Shown piece by piece: positions 1 to 7,920 of a stretch of 64,000 nt of DNA; positions within the stretch are counted from its first letter, which is position 1; the number at the start of each line of letters is the position of its first letter. Source of the DNA: Leptogranulimonas caecicola. GTDB taxonomy: Bacteria; Actinomycetota; Coriobacteriia; Coriobacteriales; Atopobiaceae. The stretch is from contig NZ_AP025285.1 of NCBI RefSeq assembly GCF_023168405.1, positions 558,001-622,000 of the forward strand, in the 5' to 3' direction. The notes under the pieces are model-generated. The model made no database searches. It saw only the letters and a program-made list of their open reading frames with translations, and was not told the DNA's origin. The translations under genes and the position numbers were made by a program.

Positions 1-218
1 AAGGGTCCTTGGTGTCCTCTGGAGGGTGGAGTAGCTTAGCGTGCCGGGATTGCATGAAGCATTCATAGGCGGTAAGCCTGTACTTCTACAACGCATATAA
101 ATGAATGTGCTGTGTGGTCTTTTCTCGGTAGGGGCGAATTGAGCTTTCGAGCATGGACTCACACAAAACCATGAGATAGACTGATTAGCTGCTGTTCGCT
201 GTGAAGAGAGGTAGTTGC
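1..218. other. Leader region upstream of infA, no gene assigned
   Basis: All three forward frames run into stops within the first 60 or so bases or lack a usable start. The extreme left end could still hold the last few codons of a gene cut by the window edge, since map or adk commonly precedes infA, but nothing here proves it. An AT-richer patch with TATAAAT near position 98 could be a -10 element for the ribosomal operon, but no convincing -35 partner was found. Confidence 0.4.
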
Positions 219-437
219 GTGAGCAAACAAGACGCAATCGAACTGGAGGGCAAGGTGCTTGAGCCGCTGCCCAATGCCATGTTCAATGTGGAGCTGGAGA
301 ATGGACACACGATTCTCTGCACCATTTCAGGCAAGATCCGTATGAACTACATTCGTATTTTGCCAGGTGACCGCGTGGTAGTGGAGATGTCTCCCTACGA
401 CCTTACGCGTGGTCGCATTACCTACCGCTACAAATAG
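219..437 (+). CDS. infA: Translation initiation factor IF-1
   Basis: This gene encodes the small OB-fold (S1-like) factor that binds the 30S A site during initiation. From the GTG at 219 the protein is 72 residues, the usual IF-1 length, and it shows the family pattern: an IELEGKV start, [12 protein letters not shown] in the barrel, [14 protein letters not shown] in the middle and [12 protein letters not shown] at the end. An upstream ATG-like start at 201 would add six residues, but an AGAGAGG Shine-Dalgarno at 204-211 sits at the right distance for 219, so 219 was chosen. It is the first gene of an infA-rpmJ-rpsM-rpsK-rpsD-rpoA-rplQ operon in the common bacterial order. Confidence 0.96.
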   Translation: MSKQDAIELEGKVLEPLPNAMFNVELENGHTILCTISGKIRMNYIRILPGDRVVVEMSPYDLTRGRITYRYK

Positions 438-585
438 CAGTGTTTGAGGCGACAACGTCCAGTGGTTGCCTTGAAGATTGTGAAGCGATACAAGCCGGCC
501 CTCTTATAAAGAGTCGGCCACAGCTGTGGATATAACCGCCAGCGGCTGGGCGAAGATATAGAAAGCATCAATGGAAGGAAGACAG

Positions 586-699
586 ATGAAGGTCCGTCCC
601 TCTGTCAAGAAGATGTGCGACAAGTGCAAGATCATTAGGCGCCATGGCAAGGTGCTCGTAATCTGCGAGAACCCCCGCCACAAGCAGCGTCAGGGTTAA
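586..699 (+). CDS. rpmJ: 50S ribosomal protein L36
   Basis: This is a 37-residue gene easily missed because of its size. The translation starts [15 protein letters not shown] and ends HKQRQG. Cys11, Cys14, Cys27 and His32 form the zinc-ribbon set, so this is the zinc-binding form of L36. An AAGGAAG ribosome site lies just upstream of the ATG at 586. It lies between infA and rpsM, its standard place in bacterial alpha operons. Its product binds 23S rRNA in the large subunit. Confidence 0.97.
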   Translation: MKVRPSVKKMCDKCKIIRRHGKVLVICENPRHKQRQG

Positions 700-722
700 A
701 GCAGAACGAGAGGAGCTACAAG

Positions 723-1094
723 GTGGCCCGTATTAACGGTGTCGACCTCCCGCGCGAGAAGCGCGTTGAGATCGGTCTTACCTATATCTATGGCATCGGC
801 CGCACTACAGCCGAGAAGATCTGCGCCGCCACTGGCGTGGACCCCGATACCCGCGTCCGCGACCTCACTGATGAAGAGGTTGCCAAGATGCGTGATTACA
901 TCGACGCTCACTACACCGTCGAAGGCGATCTCCGTCGTGAGACTCGTCAAAATATCGCCCGCCTGATGGAGATCGGCTGCTATCGCGGTCTTCGCCATCG
1001 CAAGGGTCTTCCTGTCCGCGGTCAGCGCACCCATACTAACGCTCGCACCCGTAAGGGTAAGAAGCGCCAGATCGGTGCCAAGAAGAGGGGCTAA
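723..1094 (+). CDS. rpsM: 30S ribosomal protein S13
   Basis: The 123-residue product matches S13, the protein at the head of the small subunit that contacts the P-site tRNA and the inter-subunit bridges. It begins [21 protein letters not shown], carries the GIG helix-hairpin-helix segment, and ends in the basic tail with [13 protein letters not shown] followed by KKRQ. The start is a GTG with an AGAGGAGC ribosome site about eight bases upstream. It starts 23 bases after rpmJ and ends nine bases before rpsK, so all three are co-transcribed. Confidence 0.98.
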   Translation: MARINGVDLPREKRVEIGLTYIYGIGRTTAEKICAATGVDPDTRVRDLTDEEVAKMRDYIDAHYTVEGDLRRETRQNIARLMEIGCYRGLRHRKGLPVRGQRTHTNARTRKGKKRQIGAKKRG

Positions 1095-1103
1095 GGGAGA
1101 CAG

Positions 1104-1505
1104 ATGGCTCAGAAGAAGAACGCTAAGACGACGCGCATCCGTCGCGCCGAACGCAAGAACATTGCTGTGGGTCAGGCCCACATCAAGAGCACGTTCAATA
1201 ACACGATTATTTCCATCACCGATCCGCAGGGCAACGTCATTGCTTGGCAGTCTGCTGGCACCGTGGGATTCAAGGGCTCTCGCAAGTCCACCCCCTTTGC
1301 CGCCCAGATGGCCGCTGAAGCCTGTGCCAAGACCGCTATGGAGCACGGCATGCACTCTGTAGCCGTCTTCACCAAGGGCCCTGGCTCTGGCCGTGAGACT
1401 GCTATTCGCTCACTCCAGGCCGCTGGCCTTGAGGTGAAGAGCATTCAGGACAAGACGCCCATTCCGCACAACGGTTGCCGTCCGCGCAAGCGTCGTCGCC
1501 AGTAA
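1104..1505 (+). CDS. rpsK: 30S ribosomal protein S11
   Basis: This gene encodes the 133-residue S11 protein of the small-subunit platform. Diagnostic stretches are [34 protein letters not shown], the GPGSGRE loop, and the C-terminal [15 protein letters not shown]. The length is normal. The ATG at 1104 follows a GGGAGA site and a gap of nine bases after rpsM. Confidence 0.98.
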   Translation: MAQKKNAKTTRIRRAERKNIAVGQAHIKSTFNNTIISITDPQGNVIAWQSAGTVGFKGSRKSTPFAAQMAAEACAKTAMEHGMHSVAVFTKGPGSGRETAIRSLQAAGLEVKSIQDKTPIPHNGCRPRKRRRQ

Positions 1506-1529
1506 TCAGGATCAGGAAGGATAGCTAAC

Positions 1530-2123
1530 ATGGCAGTTGATAGGACTCCTGTCCTGAAGCGCTGCAGGGCTTTGGACATCGACCCCATCGTGATGGGCAT
1601 TAACAAAAAGTCCAACCGTCAGCCCAAGCGCCAGCGTCGGCAGGAGAGCGAATATGGTCGTCAGCTTCGCGAGAAGCAGAAGGCCAAGTTCATCTATGGC
1701 GTGCTCGAGAACCAGTTCCATGGCTACTATGAGCAGGCTCTTAAGGTCGAGGGCATCACCGGCGACAACCTCATGAGCATTCTTGAGACTCGCCTGGACA
1801 ATGTGGTGTTCCGCCTTGGCTTTGCCCGCACCCGTAAAGAGGCTCGCCAGACCGTGCGTCACGGCCACATTCAGGTCAATGGCAAGCGCGTGGACATTCC
1901 CTCTTACCGCGTAAAGGCCGGCGACGTGGTTTCTGTCGCCCCCAAGTACTCTGACCTGCTCCCCATCAAGGAGGCCATCATCGCTTCTGAGCACATGGCC
2001 GTTCCTGCATGGCTTGAGGTCGACATCGAGAAGCTCTCGGGCAAGGTGCTGCAGATCCCTTCCCGCGATCAGATCGATCTCGACATCAACGCCCAGCTCA
2101 TCGTCGAGCTCTACTCCAAGTAA
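1530..2123 (+). CDS. rpsD: 30S ribosomal protein S4
   Basis: The 197-residue product is S4, a 16S rRNA assembly protein that in many bacteria also represses its own operon. The C-terminal half holds an S4 RNA-binding domain (about residues 88-150, including RLDNVVFRLGFARTRKEAR and VRHGHIQVNGKRVDIPS). The N-terminus has only one cysteine, so this is the zinc-free type of S4. Start ATG at 1530 with an AAGGA site. Confidence 0.98.
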   Translation: MAVDRTPVLKRCRALDIDPIVMGINKKSNRQPKRQRRQESEYGRQLREKQKAKFIYGVLENQFHGYYEQALKVEGITGDNLMSILETRLDNVVFRLGFARTRKEARQTVRHGHIQVNGKRVDIPSYRVKAGDVVSVAPKYSDLLPIKEAIIASEHMAVPAWLEVDIEKLSGKVLQIPSRDQIDLDINAQLIVELYSK

Positions 2124-2148
2124 CGAGCAACCCCGGTTGGAGGTATAC

Positions 2149-3090
2149 ATGTCCGAATTCATCCGACCGCAGGTGTCGGTAGAAGAGGTCAAGACCAACG
2201 TCGCCCGCGTGACCGTCGAGCCCCTGGAAGGCGGCTTTGGCGACACCCTCGGCAACTCCATTCGCCGCGTGCTCTTGTCTAGCCTGGAGGGCGCAGCTGT
2301 TCGTGCTATTCGTATCGACGGCGTGCAGCATGAGTTCTCTACGGTAGAGGGCGTCTATGAGGACGTCACCGATATCGTCCTCAATGTGAAGAAACTCGTC
2401 TTCCAGCGCACCGGCTCTGCCGAGGAAGCTGAGGCTGAGGTCAACATCGAGGGTCCCGCCACTGTCTCTGGTGCGGATTTCTTGGTGCCTGCAGGTTTTG
2501 AGCTGGTCAATCCCGAGCTCGTCATCTGCCACCTGGGTGAGGGCGCTCATCTCAAGATGACCCTCTATCTGGGCTGTGGCCGTGGCTATGTCTCTGGTGA
2601 GAACAACGAGGGCGACAACGATGCCATCGGCATCATCCACGTTGATTCCCTCTACTCTCTTGTGCGTCGCTGTGCCAAGACCGTCGAGCCTTGTCGCGTG
2701 GGTCAGCATACTGACTTCGATCGCCTGGTGCTCGAGGTGGAGACCAATGGCGCCAAGGATCCTCGTGAGGCTGTGGTCGAGGCCGCCAACATCATCAATC
2801 AGCACATGAGCGCATTCATGACGCTGAACGAGGAAGGCGACCACGAGGAAGAAGTGTCCATCTTCGTGAGCAACGAGGAGGACGACAACTCTGAGCTCGA
2901 CAAGCCTATCGAGGGCCTCGACCTCAGCGTGCGTTCCTACAATTGCCTCAAGCGCGCCGGTATCCACACCGTGCGCCAGCTGGTGGACTACTCGGAGAAT
3001 GACCTCCTCAACATCCGCAACTTCGGCGTGAAGTCCATCGAGGAAGTCAAGGATAAGCTCGAGTCTATGGGCCTGGGCCTCAAGGCTTAA
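2149..3090 (+). CDS. rpoA: RNA polymerase alpha subunit
   Basis: This is the 313-residue alpha subunit, which nucleates assembly of the polymerase core. The N-terminal domain carries EPLEGGFGDTLGNSIRRVLLSSLEG. After an acidic linker (EEDDNSELDKP) the C-terminal domain has the helix-hairpin-helix sequence SVRSYNCLKRAGIHTVRQL and ends IEEVKDKLESMGLGLKA. The reading frame stays open upstream into rpsD, but ATG 2149 is the right start: it follows the GGAGG at 2138-2142 and gives the standard MSEFIRPQ opening. Confidence 0.97.
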   Translation: MSEFIRPQVSVEEVKTNVARVTVEPLEGGFGDTLGNSIRRVLLSSLEGAAVRAIRIDGVQHEFSTVEGVYEDVTDIVLNVKKLVFQRTGSAEEAEAEVNIEGPATVSGADFLVPAGFELVNPELVICHLGEGAHLKMTLYLGCGRGYVSGENNEGDNDAIGIIHVDSLYSLVRRCAKTVEPCRVGQHTDFDRLVLEVETNGAKDPREAVVEAANIINQHMSAFMTLNEEGDHEEEVSIFVSNEEDDNSELDKPIEGLDLSVRSYNCLKRAGIHTVRQLVDYSENDLLNIRNFGVKSIEEVKDKLESMGLGLKA

Positions 3091-3133
3091 CCCTGCGACC
3101 AACACTTAAAGAACCACTGAGGAGTAATACACC

Positions 3134-3646
3134 ATGAGGCACCAGAAGAAGCATGGTATGAAGCTCGGCACCGATGCCAGCCATACCAAAGCCATGAAGA
3201 AGAGCCTGGTCGGCGCTCTGCTTGCAAACGACCGCATCAAAACCACCCTGCCGCGCGCCAAGGCCATCCGCGGCGACGTGGATCGCATCATCACTTGGGC
3301 AAAGAAGGGCGACTTGCATTCTCGTCGCCTGGCCATCGCCAAGGTGGGCGACCCCCAGCTCGTTCGCGAGATCTTCGAGAAGGTCGAGCAGGGCATGTGG
3401 GCTGACCGCAACGGTGGCTACACCCGCATCATGAAGCTCGGTCCCCGCAAGGGCGACAACGCTGAGATGGCGCTCATCGAGCTCGTGACTGAGCCTGTGC
3501 AGGCCAAGGTCAAGGCAGCCCCCACCAAGGTGGAGAAGGTCGAGCCTGTCAAGGCCGACGAGCCCGAGACCACTGAGGCTGAGGAGGCACCTGCCAAGGA
3601 CGAGGCTCCCGCTGAGGAGGCTCCTGCCGAGGTAGACGCTGAGTAG
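3134..3646 (+). CDS. rplQ: 50S ribosomal protein L17 with acidic C-terminal tail
   Basis: Residues 1-120 are a complete L17 (MRHQKKHGMKLGTDASHTKAM to MALIELV). After that comes a tail of about 50 residues rich in Ala, Glu, Pro and Lys, in the style VEKVEPVKADEPETTEAEE. Low-complexity L17 tails of this kind are common in actinobacteria and absent from the 127-residue E. coli protein. It is the last gene of the ribosomal operon and is followed at once by a terminator. The tail is probably disordered; its function is unknown. Confidence 0.96.
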   Translation: MRHQKKHGMKLGTDASHTKAMKKSLVGALLANDRIKTTLPRAKAIRGDVDRIITWAKKGDLHSRRLAIAKVGDPQLVREIFEKVEQGMWADRNGGYTRIMKLGPRKGDNAEMALIELVTEPVQAKVKAAPTKVEKVEPVKADEPETTEAEEAPAKDEAPAEEAPAEVDAE

Positions 3647-3670
3647 CCGCTGCCACTGCGCACAATTATG

Positions 3671-3707
3671 AAGGGAGGTCTCGCCTTGTGCGGGATCTCC
3701 CTTTTTC
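3671..3707 (+). terminator. Rho-independent terminator of the ribosomal operon
   Basis: A GGGAGGTCTCGC arm pairs, with G-U wobbles, with GCGGGATCTCCC across a short CTTGT loop, and a run of five T follows. It lies 25 bases after the rplQ stop and separates it from the ECF genes. Confidence 0.85.
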
Positions 3708-3725
3708 TCTAGCGCCCTCATTTCC

Positions 3726-3738
3726 TGCCGAGAAGTCC
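3726..3738 (+). repeat. Dispersed word, near-exact copy
   Basis: TGCCGAGAAGTCC lies in the gap between the rplQ terminator and the fused ECF ATPase gene. It differs from the 13-base consensus TGCCGAGAARCCC at one position. Confidence 0.6.
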
Positions 3739-3792
3739 GACCCATCTCATCCTGCACCCCGTCCGTCCTGGTAGCTCAAAAGGAGGTCTCCT

Positions 3793-5451
3793 ATGGAACT
3801 GGCACTCAACGCAGTGCAGTTTAGCTATACCGCTGCCGAGAAGCCCCAGCTTTCCGTAGATGCGCTCTCGCTGTCCTCGGGCACTCATTGGGCATTGGTG
3901 GGGCCCAACGGGTCAGGAAAATCCACGCTGCTGCAGCTTTTGGCGGGAAGGTTTGCTCCTCAACAAGGCCTACTCACCCTCGATGGGAATGCGTTTGGCC
4001 AAGATCTCCAGCCTTCGCAGTTCTTTCAGCAGGTGGCTTTTGCGTCCCAGGATGCAGAGGCAAGCATCGTGGCTTCGCTGATAGAGGACGAGGTGGCTTT
4101 TGGCCCCCGCAATTTAGGCCTGGCCCCAACCTTGGTTCAACAGCGGGTTCGTGCAGCTCTTAATGCCGTGGGACTAGGCTCCATCGCTTCCCAACGCACC
4201 GACGCCCTTTCCGGTGGGCAGCTTCAGCGCCTGCAGCTCGCAGGCCTCTTGGCGCTCCATCCCCAATTCCTCTTGCTTGACGAGGTCACCTCATCGCTCA
4301 ATGCCGCGGCTGCCCAAACCATCCGCCAGCTGCTTTACAAAGGTGATCCTGCAGCCTGTGGCCAGCTTTTAAGCACCCATGATATTGTCGAGGTGTGTCA
4401 GGCACAGCAAGTGGTGCTCATGTATGAGGGTCGTATCCAGCGCGTCCTCAGTCCTCAGCAGCTCTTCGAAGATGAAGCTCTCTGGTGCCTTATGGGCTAC
4501 CATCGCAGCTTCCTGGGGCAGGCGGCTCGAGCACTCGCCCTCACGCACAAGCCCGTGGCAGCCATCACCAACCCCAAGTCTTGTATGCAAGCCTGGCATC
4601 AAGCCTGTTTCCCTGTGCCTTCGATGCCTTCGCACGCGACATCCCATCCTGCACCAGAGGGTCTCACGTTGCACAAGGTCACCCTTGCGAGTGAGACGGG
4701 CGTCCTTCTCAAGGACGTGTCCTTCATTGTTCCTGCAGGCCAGATCACGTTGCTGCTGGGGGCTTCTGGGGCCGGTAAAACCTGCACGTGCCGGGTGGCA
4801 GCAGGGCTTTTGGCTGCCGATAAGGGCCAAGCCTCGCTTCAGGGGATGCCTGTGAAGGCAGGGATGGTGGCCTACAGTGCCCAGAGGTCTGAGGATATGC
4901 TCTTTTGCGATCAGGTGGCAGAGGACGTGGCCTATGGGCCCCGTTTGGCGGGGCTTTCTGGCGAGGCGCTTCGCATGCGAGTGGAAGAGGCGCTCGCCGC
5001 GGTGGGGCTAGACGAGTCCTTAGCCCTGCGGTCACCCTATGAGCTATCGGGCGGCCAGCGGCGAAAGGCGGCCCTTGCGGCGGTCATCGCCCAGCAGGCT
5101 CCGGCCCTCATTTGCGATGAGCCCTGCGCCAATCTCGATCCTCAAGGCGTTGTACAGGTAGTGAAAGCCTTGGCTGCCCAGGCCAGTGCGGGGGCAGCGG
5201 TGTTGGTGACCACCCATGATCCCGAGCCTTGGCTTCAAGTAGCCCATCAGGTGGTGATCCTTGAGACGGGTGCGGTGATATGGCAGGGAAGTCCCTACGA
5301 GCTGGTGGCCCAAGCGCCTCTGGCCTCCTCGGCGGCAGGAGAGCCCCTGTCGCTTAGGCTGCGCCGCCAATTGGCTGCAGGCAGAGAATCACACCCTGCA
5401 AAGCTTCAGAACCTCTCAAACTCCCCAAACACAGGGGAAGGCGCCCTATGA
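3793..5451 (+). CDS. ECF transporter energizing ATPase, two ATPase domains fused
   Basis: This 552-residue protein carries two ABC ATPase domains in one chain, equivalent to EcfA1 plus EcfA2 (CbiO type), which power import of vitamins or metal ions through EcfT and separate substrate-binding S proteins. Domain 1 has Walker A GPNGSGKST (37-45), signature LSGGQLQR (139-146), Walker B LLLDE (160-164) and His196. Domain 2 has Walker A GASGAGKT (323-330), signature LSGGQRRK (418-425) and CDEP as Walker B. In domain 1 the usual DEP is DEV. The AGGAGG site at 3781 fixes the start. It overlaps ecfT by four bases. The order rplQ-ecfAA-ecfT-truA is the classic location of the shared (group II) ECF module; no S gene is adjacent. 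Confidence 0.9.
   Translation: MELALNAVQFSYTAAEKPQLSVDALSLSSGTHWALVGPNGSGKSTLLQLLAGRFAPQQGLLTLDGNAFGQDLQPSQFFQQVAFASQDAEASIVASLIEDEVAFGPRNLGLAPTLVQQRVRAALNAVGLGSIASQRTDALSGGQLQRLQLAGLLALHPQFLLLDEVTSSLNAAAAQTIRQLLYKGDPAACGQLLSTHDIVEVCQAQQVVLMYEGRIQRVLSPQQLFEDEALWCLMGYHRSFLGQAARALALTHKPVAAITNPKSCMQAWHQACFPVPSMPSHATSHPAPEGLTLHKVTLASETGVLLKDVSFIVPAGQITLLLGASGAGKTCTCRVAAGLLAADKGQASLQGMPVKAGMVAYSAQRSEDMLFCDQVAEDVAYGPRLAGLSGEALRMRVEEALAAVGLDESLALRSPYELSGGQRRKAALAAVIAQQAPALICDEPCANLDPQGVVQVVKALAAQASAGAAVLVTTHDPEPWLQVAHQVVILETGAVIWQGSPYELVAQAPLASSAAGEPLSLRLRRQLAAGRESHPAKLQNLSNSPNTGEGAL
3834..3846 (+). repeat. Dispersed word TGCCGAGAAGCCC
   Basis: Exact copy inside codons 14-18 of the fused ECF ATPase, read as Ala-Glu-Lys-Pro just before the first beta strands. 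Confidence 0.7.
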
Positions 5452-6233
5452 TTACCAGCAGCTATGGTACCTACCTTCTTGGAAACGGGCCTCTTCATCG
5501 GTTGGACGCCAGGGCAAAGCTTTGCTGGCTGCTCGCAGTGACCGTCGCGGTGTTTTGCGCCGCCTCTGCTTGGGTGCCTGCTCTCTTGCTGCTGTTGTCG
5601 CTTGTGGCTGCCAAGCGCGAAGGGGTGCCGTTAAGGTCGCTGGCGGGAGCCTTGGGGCCTGCGCTGGTCATTTTGCTGCTGGCATTTCTGTCGAACGCCC
5701 TGGTGGTCGATGGTGGCGGTGACATCGCTCTTTGGGGCCCATGGGGCATCTCCTGGGCAGGCTTTGGCCGCGGCCTTCATGCCGTAGCGCGCATACTGTG
5801 CCTGGTGGCTTGGTCGCTCACCTTGGCCTGCGCCACAAGCTCCCAGTCTCTGGTCGACGGGTTCGTAGCTATGGCGAGGCCCCTCAAGCATGTGGGCGTC
5901 TCTGCTGCCCAAGCGGGCATGATGCTCTCGCTGGTCCTGCGCTTCTTGCCCCTTTGTGGCACGCAGATCCATAAGCTGCGCGATGCCCAGCGAGCCCGTG
6001 GCCTCGACCTTGATGGGGGATCGGTGGTCACCCGCCTCAAGAGCTGGGTGTCAGTGCTTATACCGGTAACTGTGTCGCTCTTTGCACGGGCGCAGCGCAC
6101 CGCACAATCCATGACAGGCCGCTGCTGGGGCTATAAGGAGCCACAGGTAGCCCCTAAACCATTGGGAGCCTCCGGGTGGGGAGCGATCGCAGGTTCTGCG
6201 GCATTGGTGGTCCTCTCAATCTGGCTCCCTTGA
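5448..6233 (+). CDS. ecfT: ECF transporter transmembrane protein EcfT
   Basis: This 261-residue membrane protein is the CbiQ/EcfT scaffold that couples the ATPases to S components. The opening TYLLGNGPLHRLDARAKL is the typical EcfT N-terminus, several hydrophobic segments follow, and the coupling-helix motif AQRARGLDLDGG sits around residues 180-195. The ATG overlaps the stop of the ATPase gene (ATGA), so the two are translated together. It belongs with the fused ATPase and probably serves S proteins encoded elsewhere. Confidence 0.92.
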   Translation: MITSSYGTYLLGNGPLHRLDARAKLCWLLAVTVAVFCAASAWVPALLLLLSLVAAKREGVPLRSLAGALGPALVILLLAFLSNALVVDGGGDIALWGPWGISWAGFGRGLHAVARILCLVAWSLTLACATSSQSLVDGFVAMARPLKHVGVSAAQAGMMLSLVLRFLPLCGTQIHKLRDAQRARGLDLDGGSVVTRLKSWVSVLIPVTVSLFARAQRTAQSMTGRCWGYKEPQVAPKPLGASGWGAIAGSAALVVLSIWLP

Positions 6234-6290
6234 GCACCTGCGCAACCGCCTCTCAACATCGCATCCCATTCCGCCCTCAAGGAGAAACCC

Positions 6291-7184
6291 ATGGAGCCTC
6301 AAGCGCGTTTACTGCACACCCAGGAGCCTCTCGCACACCCAGAAGCAGACATGCCTCTGGGCAACAGGGCGCCTTGTGGCCCAGAGGATCTGGGATCTGA
6401 CTCGAGCACTTTGGTGCTAAAGGTGGGCTACCGCGGGGCACGCTTCTCGGGTTTCGCAGCCCAAGAAGGCCAGCCTACCATTGCCGGCGAACTCAACGAG
6501 GCGCTGTCGGTGCTTTTGCGGCGCCCTGCCGAGGTGGTCTGTGCCGGCCGCACTGATGCCGGCGTGAGCGCGCTGGGCCAATATGTATCTCTGCCGGTGA
6601 GTGCTCGGGAGCGCAGGGATTACTCTGCTGCTCGACTGCTGCGCTCGTTGGATGCCCTCACCTCCGACGATATTTCGCTTCGAGGGGTTTGGGAGGCTCC
6701 GGCGGGATTCTCGGCTCGTTTCGATGCCGAGAAACGCTGCTATCGCTACCGCATCGCCACGGGCCCTCGGCCCGTCATGGCGCAAGGAACGGCCCTGTGG
6801 GTGCGCCAGGAGCTGGACGTGGCGTCCATGGATGAGGCTGCCGGCTATCTGGTGGGGGAGCATGACTTCAAAAGCTTTTGTAAGGCAGCCTCGGCTGAAG
6901 GGAAGTCCACCTGTCGCGAGATCCTGCGTTGTCAGGTGAGTGCGGGCCAGGAGTATGGCGAGCCGTTGGTCTATATAGACGTGGAGGGTAATGCCTTCTT
7001 GCACAATATGGTGCGCATCATCACGGGCACCCTGCTGGAAGTGGGGGCCGGCAGACGTGCCCCCAGTTGGGTGGGCGAGGTCTTATCGGCAGCCGATCGC
7101 AGGGCCGCTGGACCCACCGCTCCTCCTGAAGGCCTGTTCTTTATTGAGGTACACTACCCCAATGGGCTGTTGCACCCCTGGTAG
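6291..7184 (+). CDS. truA: tRNA pseudouridine(38-40) synthase TruA
   Basis: TruA makes pseudouridine at positions 38-40 in the anticodon arm of many tRNAs. The 297-residue product has the catalytic motif AGRTDAGVSALGQ with Asp89, plus family segments CYRYRIATG, DFKSFCK and NAFLHNMVRIITGTLLEVG. The first 38 residues are an extension not needed for the fold. ATG 6291 was kept because an AAGGAG site precedes it; an internal Met21 is possible. It follows ecfT by 57 bases, a common arrangement. Confidence 0.95.
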   Translation: MEPQARLLHTQEPLAHPEADMPLGNRAPCGPEDLGSDSSTLVLKVGYRGARFSGFAAQEGQPTIAGELNEALSVLLRRPAEVVCAGRTDAGVSALGQYVSLPVSARERRDYSAARLLRSLDALTSDDISLRGVWEAPAGFSARFDAEKRCYRYRIATGPRPVMAQGTALWVRQELDVASMDEAAGYLVGEHDFKSFCKAASAEGKSTCREILRCQVSAGQEYGEPLVYIDVEGNAFLHNMVRIITGTLLEVGAGRRAPSWVGEVLSAADRRAAGPTAPPEGLFFIEVHYPNGLLHPW

Positions 7185-7281
7185 GGATTCGCGCAGGCCT
7201 GGGCTAGACTGGATCTAAGGGTTCAAGGCAGCTGCGAGAGGGCGCCTTGGGCTGTGAGAGCGAATGCGAAGGAGGAGCACA

Positions 7282-7881
7282 ATGGCGAAACTCGAAAGCG
7301 GGCTTACCTACGAGCAGGCCCATGACCTTTTGTGCCAGTACAACAAGGATCCCTTCCATGTGCAACACGGCGAGACCGTAGGAGGTCTCATGGGTTACTT
7401 TGCGGCCGAGTACGATCCCGAGAACGTGGACTTTTGGACTCAGGTGGGGCTGCTTCACGACCTTGATTGGGAGATGTTCGACCCCGATCTTCACACCATC
7501 GAGACGGCGCGCCTGCTCAAAGAGGCCGGGGCCTCTGAGGAGCTGGCCCATTCCATCCAAACCCATCAGTCGGATCTCAATCCTGACCTGCCTCAGCCGG
7601 AGTCCAAGATGGAAAAGATGCTCTATGCCTCAGACGAGCTTTCGGGCCTTATTACCGCTTGTGTGGCTATGCGCCCCTCCAAGAGCGTCATGGACTTCAA
7701 TGTGAAGTCGCTCAAGAAGAAGTTCAAGACCAAGAGCTTTGCAGCCGGCTGCAACCGCGACGATATCCGCCGCGGCGCAGAAATCAATGAACTTGAGCTG
7801 GATGAGCTGTTCGCCATGGTGATTGAGGGTATGAAAGCCATAGCGCCTGATCGCGACACTTTTGGGAGCGAAGAGGCCTAA
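7282..7881 (+). CDS. HD-domain hydrolase
   Basis: This 199-residue protein belongs to the HD metal-dependent phosphohydrolase superfamily. The pattern is His27 (FHVQHGE), His59-Asp60 in LLHDLDWE, and a later SIQTHQSD histidine, which together would bind a divalent metal. Related proteins are usually annotated only as HDIG-domain hydrolases and the substrate cannot be read from sequence. The start at 7282 was chosen because AAGGAGGAG ends a few bases before it; an earlier in-frame start at 7264 lacks such a site. A gap of 39 bases follows before the transporter gene, so co-transcription is likely. Confidence 0.8.
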   Translation: MAKLESGLTYEQAHDLLCQYNKDPFHVQHGETVGGLMGYFAAEYDPENVDFWTQVGLLHDLDWEMFDPDLHTIETARLLKEAGASEELAHSIQTHQSDLNPDLPQPESKMEKMLYASDELSGLITACVAMRPSKSVMDFNVKSLKKKFKTKSFAAGCNRDDIRRGAEINELELDELFAMVIEGMKAIAPDRDTFGSEEA

Positions 7882-7920
7882 GGAGTAGACGGCCTTCGTT
7901 TCAAAAGTCGAGGTTTCAGC

